Shown here: positions 56,636 to 64,000 of the stretch, in pieces
Position numbering within the stretch: position 1 is the first letter of the stretch
How the letters are laid out: each line of letters opens with the position of its first letter
Source of the DNA: Polaribacter sp. L3A8
Lineage (GTDB): Bacteria > Bacteroidota > Bacteroidia > Flavobacteriales > Flavobacteriaceae
Assembly (NCBI RefSeq): GCF_009796785.1
Contig: NZ_CP047026.1
Coordinates: forward strand, 1,572,001 to 1,636,000
Length of the DNA stretch: 64,000 nt
Reading direction: 5' to 3'
Notes under the pieces: generated by a model
What the model was told of the DNA's origin: nothing
The model's input: only the letters and a program-made list of their open reading frames with translations
The model's database searches: none
Translations under genes and position numbers: made by a program

Positions 56636-56668
56636 AAAAGCAGTATAAAATAATTTTATACTGCTTTT
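56636..56668 (-). terminator. Terminator after the second GH3 gene
   Basis: 15-bp perfect stem AAAAGCAGTATAAAA (56636-56650) and TTTTATACTGCTTTT (56654-56668) with a T run on the minus strand. Separates the 56688-58916 gene from the SMP-30/GH3 pair. Confidence 0.85.
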
Positions 56669-56687
56669 CACACTTACCTAACTCAAA

Positions 56688-58916
56688 TTAAAACAAACTA
56701 AATTTTATCTTTTTTACAATATTGTTAGATGCATTTCCTACATACAAATAATACGTACCGTCTTCTAAAGACCAATTTGAAATTTCCGTATTATAATAAG
56801 CTAATGTTGCTGCATCAATAAAAATTGTAACTGTTTTTTCCGCTCCTTTTTCTAAATTTACTTTTGTAAATCCTTTTAATTCTTTTAAAGCTCTTTTTAC
56901 TTTAGATTTATGCTTACCTACATATGCTTGTACCACTTCTGATCCTTCTCTATCGCCTGTATTAGCAACATTAAAAGTTACTTTTATTTGATCATTTTTA
57001 GTATATTTTTCTTGATCTAACTTTATATCAGAAATTTTAAAATCGGTATAAGACATTCCATAACCAAAAGCATATTGAGGTTTAATTTTTCGAGTATCAA
57101 ACCATCTATATCCAACTAAAATATCTTCTGTATATTCTTGATTAACTCCATCTCCTGGGTACGAAATTTCTCCAAATGCATGTGCTGCATTGTCATTTAA
57201 TTCTTTAGGAAAAGAAAAAGGAAGTTTCCCCGAAGGGTTTACATCTCCACTAACAATATCTGCAATGGCATAACCTGCCATACTACCTAAATACCAAGTT
57301 TGTATTATTCCTTTGGTTTTAGCTATCCAGGGCATTTTTACGGCATTTCCTGTAACTAATAAAAATCCTATGTTTTTATTGACTTCACTAATTCCATTAA
57401 TTAATTTTTCTTGTCCGTAAGGTAAATCATAAACCTCTCTATCATCTCCTTCGCTATCTTGGTGGTGACTTTTATTTAATCCTCCTATAAAAAGAACAAT
57501 GTCTGCTTTTTTAGCAACTTCAATTGCTTTTACAAACAAAGAATCTTGATTTAAAGTTGCAGGCAAAATTTCATCATACACAGAAGCCCCTGTTTCATAT
57601 CCCATTGTATGAATAATGGTTGCATTTTTATATCTTTCTTTAATCCCTTGTAAAGGAGAAATTTCGAAAAGAGGTTTTAGTTGAGATGATCCTCCACCTT
57701 GCGTCATATCTCTTGTTGCATTTTCACCAATTACTGCAATGGTTAATCCTTTTTTATCCTGAATAGGGAAAAAATTATCTTCATTTTTTAATAACACAAT
57801 TCCTTCTGTGGCCACTTTTCTAGCAACATTATGATGTTCTTTATTATTCATTTTTCCTAAACCTCTATTTGGGTTTAAGTTTGTATGATAGATTAATCTT
57901 AAAATTCTACGTACTTTATCATCTACCAAATCTTCACTTAATTCACCATTTTTAATTGCTTTTAAAAACGGATTTGCTAAATAATAATGTTGATAATGGT
58001 TATTTGTAGTTGTACCTAAACCATCTGTTCCTGTACCCATTTCCATATCTACACCATACAAAGCAGCTTCTTCTGTAGTGTGTACAGAACTCCAATCGCT
58101 AATTACAACGCCATCAAAACCCCAATCTGTTTTTAAAATTTTATGTAGAATTTTATTATGTGTTGCATACTGACCTCTAAATTTATTATAAGCGCCCATT
58201 AATGCCCAAACATTTGCTTTTTGTACAGCTGCTTTAAATGCTGGTAAATAAATTTCATGCAATGCCCTGTCACTTACTTCTACATTAATTTTATCTCGCC
58301 AATGTTCTTGATTATTTAAGGCAAAATGTTTTACACAAGCAGCCACTCCATTTTCTTGAACACCTTTTATATAAGGTACAACCATAGTAGAGGCTAAAAA
58401 AGGATCTTCGCCTAAATACTCAAAATTTCTACCGTTCATGGGGCTTCTATAGATGTTTACACCGGGTCCAAGAAGTACATCCTTTTTTCTATACCTAGCT
58501 TCTTCTCCTAAACTAAAACCATATTCCCCTGCCAATTCTGGATTAAAACTTGCCGCTAAACAAGTTAATGCCGGAAAAGCGGTGATAGCATCGTTTGTCC
58601 AACCTGCATTTCCCCAAGCATCCCAACTAATTTCTTCTCTAACTCCATGCGGGCCATCAGACATCCAAACTTCTGGAATCCCTAATCTAGCAACACCTTT
58701 TGTGCTAAATTTAGATTGTGCATGCGTCATTGCTACCTTTTCTTCTAAAGTTAAAACAGCAATTATGCTATCTATTTTAGCTTCTATAAATGTTGCAGAT
58801 ACTTGGTTTTTCTCTAATTGAATTTGAGGAATCTTATTTTGTGCTTTCGTATATGAAATCTGTAAGCACAAAACAAAAACGAGTAAGGGGATATTTTTTT
58901 TCAACGCTAATCTCAT
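56688..58916 (-). CDS. Glycoside hydrolase family 3 (second, secreted)
   Basis: 742 aa. Signal peptide about 1-25 (ends SYTKAQ), no lipobox, so periplasmic or secreted. GH3 signatures: DGPHGVREE, LGPGVNIYRSPMNGRNFEYLGEDPFL, VKHFALNNQE and nucleophile D274 in GVVISDWSSVHT. C-terminal GH3 and fibronectin-like domains are complete. Sequence differs clearly from the first GH3, resembling the beta-glucosidase/beta-xylosidase branch with NNQEHWR. Probably acts on a different linkage or chain length. Confidence 0.92.
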   Translation of the reverse strand: MRLALKKNIPLLVFVLCLQISYTKAQNKIPQIQLEKNQVSATFIEAKIDSIIAVLTLEEKVAMTHAQSKFSTKGVARLGIPEVWMSDGPHGVREEISWDAWGNAGWTNDAITAFPALTCLAASFNPELAGEYGFSLGEEARYRKKDVLLGPGVNIYRSPMNGRNFEYLGEDPFLASTMVVPYIKGVQENGVAACVKHFALNNQEHWRDKINVEVSDRALHEIYLPAFKAAVQKANVWALMGAYNKFRGQYATHNKILHKILKTDWGFDGVVISDWSSVHTTEEAALYGVDMEMGTGTDGLGTTTNNHYQHYYLANPFLKAIKNGELSEDLVDDKVRRILRLIYHTNLNPNRGLGKMNNKEHHNVARKVATEGIVLLKNEDNFFPIQDKKGLTIAVIGENATRDMTQGGGSSQLKPLFEISPLQGIKERYKNATIIHTMGYETGASVYDEILPATLNQDSLFVKAIEVAKKADIVLFIGGLNKSHHQDSEGDDREVYDLPYGQEKLINGISEVNKNIGFLLVTGNAVKMPWIAKTKGIIQTWYLGSMAGYAIADIVSGDVNPSGKLPFSFPKELNDNAAHAFGEISYPGDGVNQEYTEDILVGYRWFDTRKIKPQYAFGYGMSYTDFKISDIKLDQEKYTKNDQIKVTFNVANTGDREGSEVVQAYVGKHKSKVKRALKELKGFTKVNLEKGAEKTVTIFIDAATLAYYNTEISNWSLEDGTYYLYVGNASNNIVKKIKFSLF

Positions 58917-59171
58917 AATTAAAGTTTATTATTTATTGTTTACTATTTTTTATAAAACTACTATTTAACTAAATATATGAATAAAACTATTTGAACTAAG
59001 ATTAAAACATTTGTTGCAATTCTGCTCTTAATACCCCATTTTACTAGACAATAACACATTTGAGTTATTTGATGCTTTAGATTTTGCATTAAAATAATTT
59101 TGTGCTCTAGAGTTTTATAATACTTTAGTGCTATTGAAATTTTATTTTAATTTTTAATAAATAATAAAAGC
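58917..59171. promoter_or_regulatory. Divergent intergenic region (GH3 / DUF255 gene)
   Basis: 255 bp, no gene. Contains TTTGTTGCA at 59010-59018, the same 9-mer found before the HTCS gene, and related to the inverted repeat arms before susC. Both flanking promoters must lie here. Confidence 0.35.
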
Positions 59172-61277
59172 TTGAGACCTATCATTAAAACCATATTTTT
59201 TTTATGCATAACGCTATGTTTAAGTTGTAATAAAAAAGGAGAAAAAGCACCCCAAAACGAATTGGCTAACGAAACGAGTCCTTATTTATTACAACATGCA
59301 AATAACCCTGTTAATTGGAAAGCGTGGAACGATAAAACATTACAACTTGCTAAAAAAGAGCATAAGTTAATTGTTATTTCTATTGGTTATTCTGCTTGCC
59401 ACTGGTGTCATGTTATGGAAGAAGAAAGTTTCGAAAACGATTCTATTGCCAAAATAATGAACGATAATTTTATTAGTATTAAGGTTGATAGAGAAGAAAG
59501 ACCAGATATTGATAACGTATATATGAATGCGGTACAATTAATGACTGGTAGCGGTGGTTGGCCACTTAACTGTATTGCGTTACCCGATGGAAGGCCCATT
59601 TTTGGAGGCACCTATTTTACAAAAGAACAATGGAAAAAAGTGTTGTTAGACATCTCTAAACTTTATAAAGAAAATCCAGAAAAAGCAATAGATTTTGCAA
59701 CAAAACTAACAGAAGGTATTCAGAAATCTGAATTAATTACCATTAGAAAAGACAAGGCAGATTTTAAGGATACAGATATAAAAAATGCCGTTACAAATTG
59801 GCAACAAAACTTAGACACTATTTATGGTGGGTCTAAAAGAGATCTAAAATTTCCGATGCCAAATTCTTTGGAGTTTTTAATGAGATATGGTCATCAATTT
59901 AATAATCTTAAAATAAATAACCATATAAAAACTACCTTAACAAAAATGGCTTTTGGTGGAATTTACGATCAAATAAATGGAGGTTTTTCTAGATATGCTA
60001 CTGATAAAAAATGGCACATTCCTCATTTTGAAAAAATGCTTTATGACAATGCACAACTTGTTAGTTTGTATGCAAAAGCGTATCAAAAAGATAAAAAGGA
60101 TTTGTATAAAAAAATAATAGAAGAAACCTTAAATTTTGTAGCACAAGAAGTAACAGACAAAAATGGCACTTTCTTTTCTTCTTTAGATGCGGATAGTAAA
60201 AACACACAAAACCAATTAGAAGAAGGCGCTTATTATTATTTTACAAAACAAGAATTGCAAGGTTTAATTACTGATGATTACGCTTTGTTTGAAGAGTATT
60301 ATAATATAAATGATTTTGGCCTATGGGAAAAAGACCGATATGTTTTAATAAGAAATTCTACGGACGCTGCTTTTGCCAATAAACATAAAATAAATACTGA
60401 TGCCCTTTCATCAACTATAAAAAACTGGAAAGAGATTCTTAAAAAAGCGAGAAAAGAAAAAGCGAAGCCGAATTTAGATGATAAGGTTTTAACTTCTTGG
60501 AACGCCTTAATGATAAAGGGATATACCGATGCTTATACGGCTTTAAAAAATGAAGCATATTTAAAAACAGCTCTTAAAAACGCCAATTTTATTTTAAATA
60601 ACCAATTACAAAAAGACGGAACTCTTTATAGAAATTACAAAAACGGTAAAAGTACTATTAATGCCTATTCCGAAGATTACGCTACTTTAATAGATGCTTT
60701 TATTAATTTGTATGAAGTTACTCTTGATGAAAAATGGTTGCAAGAGTCTAGAAAATTAATAGATTTTACTTTAGATAATTATTTTAATAAAGAAAACAAT
60801 ACGTTTTACTTTACGTCTAATAAAGATGAAAAATTGATATCACGAAAAGTAATCGTTGATGATAATGTAATTGCGTCTCCTAATTCTATTTTAGCAAATT
60901 GTTTGTTTAAATTAAGCCTTTATTATTCGGATACTAATTATAACAAAATAGCAAATAAAATGCTTCATAATATGCAAGAAGACGTTTTAATGAATCCTTC
61001 TAGTTATAGCAATTGGTTAAATTTAATGACCAATTATACAAAACCTTTTTATGAAGTAGCCATTGTTGGGCAAAAAGCAACGCTTCTTAAAAATGAATTA
61101 CAAGAGCATTACATTCCTAATATCATTGTTGCAGGTGCTATTAAAGAGAACAACGCTATTCCTTTATTAAAGGATAAGTTTGTTACAGATGAAACCTTTA
61201 TTTACGTCTGTAATTTTGGAACTTGTAAATTACCGCAAAAAGAAATGATAAAAGCAATTGCATTAATAGAAAAATAA
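59172..61277 (+). CDS. DUF255 thioredoxin-domain lipoprotein (YyaL/SPATA20-like)
   Basis: 701 aa from TTG 59172, the only start that supplies the lipoprotein signal RPIIKTIFFLCITLCLSC (C19). Residues 28-190 are the thioredoxin-like DUF255 domain (NETSPYLLQHANNPVNWKAW, then GYSACHWCHVM with C76-x-x-C79). An (alpha/alpha)6 barrel resembling N-acylglucosamine epimerase/mannosyl enzymes follows (GGIYDQINGGFSRYATDKKWHIPHFEKMLYDNAQL; SSLDADSKN). The family's biochemical role is unclear. It is followed by a terminator. Confidence 0.88.
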   Translation: MRPIIKTIFFLCITLCLSCNKKGEKAPQNELANETSPYLLQHANNPVNWKAWNDKTLQLAKKEHKLIVISIGYSACHWCHVMEEESFENDSIAKIMNDNFISIKVDREERPDIDNVYMNAVQLMTGSGGWPLNCIALPDGRPIFGGTYFTKEQWKKVLLDISKLYKENPEKAIDFATKLTEGIQKSELITIRKDKADFKDTDIKNAVTNWQQNLDTIYGGSKRDLKFPMPNSLEFLMRYGHQFNNLKINNHIKTTLTKMAFGGIYDQINGGFSRYATDKKWHIPHFEKMLYDNAQLVSLYAKAYQKDKKDLYKKIIEETLNFVAQEVTDKNGTFFSSLDADSKNTQNQLEEGAYYYFTKQELQGLITDDYALFEEYYNINDFGLWEKDRYVLIRNSTDAAFANKHKINTDALSSTIKNWKEILKKARKEKAKPNLDDKVLTSWNALMIKGYTDAYTALKNEAYLKTALKNANFILNNQLQKDGTLYRNYKNGKSTINAYSEDYATLIDAFINLYEVTLDEKWLQESRKLIDFTLDNYFNKENNTFYFTSNKDEKLISRKVIVDDNVIASPNSILANCLFKLSLYYSDTNYNKIANKMLHNMQEDVLMNPSSYSNWLNLMTNYTKPFYEVAIVGQKATLLKNELQEHYIPNIIVAGAIKENNAIPLLKDKFVTDETFIYVCNFGTCKLPQKEMIKAIALIEK

Positions 61278-61286
61278 AGCACAAAA

Positions 61287-61313
61287 AAAACATCTCTTTC
61301 GAGATGTTTTTTT
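61287..61313 (+). terminator. Rho-independent terminator
   Basis: CATCTC (61291-61296), TTTC loop, GAGATG (61301-61306), then seven T. Ends the DUF255 gene. The remaining 61314-61439 carries no recognisable feature. Confidence 0.85.
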
Positions 61314-61439
61314 AATCAACCAATTCAAACAATTAACACAATGAGCACAGTTTACTACGTTGCCTTTATATTTACAAAAGCAACTTCTGTAACAGAATCA
61401 ATTTGAATTATATATTTATAAGTTAAATAAATTGGCAAT

Positions 61440-61964
61440 TTAACTTCTTTTCTTTTTTACATTATACTCATAAGGAATACGCTTTTTTAAGGCTTCTACA
61501 ATATTATAAGCAGCAGGACAAACAGCTGTATTAGCTACTGTTAAATCTGTAATCCCTATAAATTTCTTACGATTTGTATGTGGATATTCTGCACAAGCTT
61601 TTGGGCGAACATCATAAATAAAACAAGTATTATCCGTTTCATCAAAAAAGGTACAAGGAGCTGATTTTAAGACCATAAAATCATCTTCATCTCTTTCTAA
61701 ATATTGTTTTTGAAAATCTGCAACTTTCATTTTTAAAGATTTAGCAATGCGCTCTGTATCTTTATCCGTAAAAATAGGGCTTGTAGTTTTACAACAATTT
61801 CCACAAGTTAAACAATCTGTTTTTTTAAACTCAGCATCATGTAACTCTTGTACAACATAATCTAAATTTTTAGGCACTCTTTTTTTAAGGTTCGTAAAAT
61901 ATTTTAGATTTTCTTTCCTAGCATCTTCTGCTAATTTTGGTAGTTGTTTTAAGCGTTTTTCCAT
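61440..61964 (-). CDS. YkgJ-family cysteine-cluster protein
   Basis: 174 aa from ATG 61964 (MEKRLKQLPKLAEDARKENL); five further residues upstream are possible. Zinc/iron-binding cysteines as in the YkgJ/CxxCxxCC family: CLTCGNCCKTTSPIF (about 52-66), APCTFFDETDNTCFIYDVRPKACAEYP (about 100-126), and a last Cys in NTAVCPAAYN. Probably a small metal-binding cytoplasmic protein of unknown partner. The upstream sequence on its strand has TATTTTTG immediately before the start. Confidence 0.82.
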   Translation of the reverse strand: MEKRLKQLPKLAEDARKENLKYFTNLKKRVPKNLDYVVQELHDAEFKKTDCLTCGNCCKTTSPIFTDKDTERIAKSLKMKVADFQKQYLERDEDDFMVLKSAPCTFFDETDNTCFIYDVRPKACAEYPHTNRKKFIGITDLTVANTAVCPAAYNIVEALKKRIPYEYNVKKKRS

Positions 61965-62024
61965 TGTGCAAAAATACAATTATTCTTGACCAAAAATCAT
62001 TCTAAAAAAACAAATAAAAATATG

Positions 62025-62032
62025 TAATTTTG
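62025..62032 (+). promoter_or_regulatory. Candidate -7 element for argS
   Basis: TAATTTTG matches the Bacteroidetes TAnnTTTG consensus and lies 22 bp upstream of the argS ATG. No clear TTTG -33 box at 19-21 bp, so the call is tentative. Confidence 0.4.
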
Positions 62033-62053
62033 CAATTCAATTTTCGATACTAA

Positions 62054-63847
62054 ATGAGCATTCAAAACATTATAGAAACCAAAGTAAAAGAGGGTTTTTT
62101 AGCTTTATACAATATAGAAATTCCAACAGTAGAATTTCAGGCAACCAGAAAAGAATTTGAAGGAGATATTACAGTTGTTGTATTCCCTTTATTGCGTTAC
62201 AAAAAAGGAAATCCTGTACAAATTGGTGAGAACTTAGGAAAGTACGTAGTAGAAAACGTAACAGAAATTACAAATTACAACGTAGTTAAAGGATTCTTAA
62301 ACTTAGTAATAGACGATAGTTTTTACACCAACTTCTTTAATACCATTTACGCAGATATTACTTACGGGTCTGTTTCGCCAAAGGCGGATGAAAAAGCAAT
62401 GATGGTAGAATATTCTTCTCCAAACACCAACAAACCTTTACACTTAGGGCACGTTCGTAACAATTTATTAGGCTATTCTGTTGCAGAAATTATAAAAGCT
62501 GCTGGTAAAAAAGTCTATAAAACGCAGATTATTAACGACAGAGGTATTCATATCTGTAAATCGATGTTAGCTTGGGAAAAGTTCGCTCCCAATGGGAGTG
62601 ATGGACAAAAAGAAACTCCTGAAAACACAGGTTTAAAAGGTGATAAATTGGTTGGTAATTACTACGTAAAATTCGACCAAGAGTATAAAAAAGAAATTGC
62701 GGAATTAATTGCGGAAGGTAAAACAGAAGACGAAGCTAAAAAAGAGGCTCCGTTATTTTTAGAAGCACAACAAATGTTGTTGAAATGGGAAGCTGGAGAT
62801 GAAGAAGTTGTTGCTCTTTGGAAAGAGATGAACTCTTGGGTTTATAAAGGTTTTGAGGTTACTTATAAAAGTATGGGTGTAGATTTTGACACTTTATATT
62901 ATGAAAGTAACACCTATTTATTAGGTAAAGATGTAGTTGCACAAGGTTTAGAAAAAGGTGTTTTCTATAAAAAAGAAGACGGTTCTGTTTGGTGTGATTT
63001 AACGGATGATGGCTTAGATGAAAAAATTGTGTTGCGTTCTGACGGAACTGCAGTGTATATGACGCAAGATATTGGTACGGCTATACAACGTGTAAAAGAT
63101 TATGCAGATGTTGGTGGTATGGTTTACACGGTTGGTAACGAGCAAGATTATCATTTTCAGGTATTGTTTTTAATCTTAAAAAAATTAGGTTTTGATTGGG
63201 CTAAACAATTACATCATTTAAGTTACGGAATGGTAGATTTACCTTCTGGAAAAATGAAGTCTAGAGAAGGAACTGTTGTAGATGCTGATGATTTAATGGT
63301 AGAAATGACAGAAACTGCTAAAACTATTTCGGAAGAATTAGGAAAGTTAGATGGGTATTCTGATCAAGAAAAAAATGATTTGTATGAAGTTATTGGTTTA
63401 GGTGCCTTAAAATATTTTATTTTAAAAGTAGATCCTAAAAAGAGAATTTTGTTCGATCCAAAATCTTCTGTAGATTTTCAAGGAAACACAGGTCCTTTTA
63501 TTCAGTATACCTATGCTAGAATTCAGTCTATCATTAGAAAAGCAGATTTTGATTATTCTAAACCTGTAAAGATTGATTTACATGAAAAGGAAAAAGAATT
63601 ATTAAAACAGTTAGAGTTATACCCTGAAACGGTACAACAAGCTGCTGCTAATTATTCGCCAGCAATTATTGCAAATTATACGTATGATTTGGTTAAAGAA
63701 TTTAATTCTTTTTATCAGAATGTACATATTTTAGGAGAAGAAGATTTAGATAAAAAAATATTTAGAGTTCAGCTATCTAAAAAGGTTGCGGAAACTATAA
63801 AAGCTGCTTTTTTACTATTAGGCATTCAGGTTCCGGAGAGAATGTAA
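62054..63847 (+). CDS. argS: Arginyl-tRNA synthetase
   Basis: 597 aa, full length for the bacterial enzyme. N-terminal additional domain (1-90), class I catalytic core with HLGH (130-133, in SSPNTNKPLHLGHVRNN), a tRNA-binding region, KMSKS equivalent GKMKSREGTVV (about 398-408) and the C-terminal DALR-type anticodon-binding domain (about 480-597, FIQYTYARIQSIIRKA...). Charges tRNA-Arg with arginine in the cytoplasm; essential housekeeping gene. Divergent from the YkgJ gene. Confidence 0.97.
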   Translation: MSIQNIIETKVKEGFLALYNIEIPTVEFQATRKEFEGDITVVVFPLLRYKKGNPVQIGENLGKYVVENVTEITNYNVVKGFLNLVIDDSFYTNFFNTIYADITYGSVSPKADEKAMMVEYSSPNTNKPLHLGHVRNNLLGYSVAEIIKAAGKKVYKTQIINDRGIHICKSMLAWEKFAPNGSDGQKETPENTGLKGDKLVGNYYVKFDQEYKKEIAELIAEGKTEDEAKKEAPLFLEAQQMLLKWEAGDEEVVALWKEMNSWVYKGFEVTYKSMGVDFDTLYYESNTYLLGKDVVAQGLEKGVFYKKEDGSVWCDLTDDGLDEKIVLRSDGTAVYMTQDIGTAIQRVKDYADVGGMVYTVGNEQDYHFQVLFLILKKLGFDWAKQLHHLSYGMVDLPSGKMKSREGTVVDADDLMVEMTETAKTISEELGKLDGYSDQEKNDLYEVIGLGALKYFILKVDPKKRILFDPKSSVDFQGNTGPFIQYTYARIQSIIRKADFDYSKPVKIDLHEKEKELLKQLELYPETVQQAAANYSPAIIANYTYDLVKEFNSFYQNVHILGEEDLDKKIFRVQLSKKVAETIKAAFLLLGIQVPERM

Positions 63848-63856
63848 ATTAGTTAG

Positions 63857-63982
63857 TGCTAGCATTGGCTATAAGACCAAAAGTTAGTAAATTAGCCAGC
63901 GTTAGGGATTGCAGTGGCATCCTTTTTTTATTGATTTTTTTTCAATAAAAAAAGATACAACGAAAAGCCCGTTAAAACGCCC
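63857..63982. repeat. Palindromic repeat related to 37360-37581, opposite orientation
   Basis: Read on the minus strand: GGGCGTTTTAACGGGC, TTGTATCTTTTTTT, an AAAAAAAGGATGCC segment, GCAATCCCTAACGC, then CTGGCTAA...GCCAATGCTAGC as inner arms. The order and spacing match the repeat at 37360, with a TTGATTTTTTTTCAA-like hairpin inside. Probably complete at the window edge. Confidence 0.7.
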
Positions 63983-64000
63983 AAATTTAAGAAATAAAAA

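Noticed and set aside
53211..58916. Assigning the PUL to laminarin
   Set aside because: Two GH3 enzymes and an SMP-30-like protein are compatible with beta-glucans, but no GH16, GH17 or GH30 is in the window, so the substrate stays open.

Overview
The window looks like chromosomal DNA from a marine Flavobacteriaceae bacterium (Polaribacter/Tenacibaculum-like). The evidence is very low GC, SusC/SusD pairs, a hybrid two-component regulator, FG-GAP/UnbV lipoproteins, NamZ (DUF1343), an ArgRS of Bacteroidetes type, and weak or absent Shine-Dalgarno signals. No rRNA or tRNA gene was recognised.

Left half (1 to about 31.7 kb): an integron-like cassette array. Sixteen related imperfect palindromes of about 131-133 bp (sites A-Q here, no letter is given to anything else) each begin NNNAAC and end GTTNNN. 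They separate one-to-few-gene units that all read rightward. The variable bases at the START of a unit are complementary to the variable bases at the END of the same unit in 14 of 14 testable units. Within a single palindrome they usually do not match. This is the footprint of cassettes that circularise by recombination at the GTT end of an attC-like site. One cassette start occurs twice (125 and 9254), with identity beginning exactly at GTT. Cargo includes a GmrSD-like restriction protein, a UDG-fold-like protein, zinc-ribbon membrane proteins, lipoproteins, a HARE/endonuclease-like protein, a double-glycine peptide with its C39-peptidase ABC exporter, and a Sau3AI-like restriction-modification system. 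Two cassettes are non-coding. No integrase is in the window; by integron logic it would lie left of position 1.

The array is crowded with insertion sequences: five IS3-family copies, three IS110-family copies, one IS30 and one IS1595. All three IS110 copies sit at the same place, directly after the AAC of an attC-like site. Their 5' non-coding end, where IS110 bridge RNA is encoded, carries a short match to the attC-like arm. Several cassette genes are broken by IS insertion, frameshift or a stop codon.

Junction (31.7-37.6 kb): a truncated IS110 and an IS3 abut REP-like palindromes around a GIY-YIG nuclease gene. Then come NamZ (exo-N-acetylmuramidase) and a divergent LolC/FtsX-type permease, followed by a large palindromic repeat whose relative occurs at the right edge of the window.

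Right half (37.6-64 kb): ordinary chromosome. It holds a cystathionine beta-synthase-like gene and a polysaccharide utilisation locus: hybrid two-component regulator, SusC, SusD, UnbV-type lipoprotein, then on the minus strand GH3, SMP-30/gluconolactonase-like and a second GH3. After that come a DUF255 thioredoxin-domain lipoprotein, a YkgJ cysteine-cluster protein and argS. The PUL would import and hydrolyse an oligosaccharide, plausibly a beta-glucan; the substrate is not proven by sequence. A second IS1595 sits in the terminator between the two converging PUL arms.
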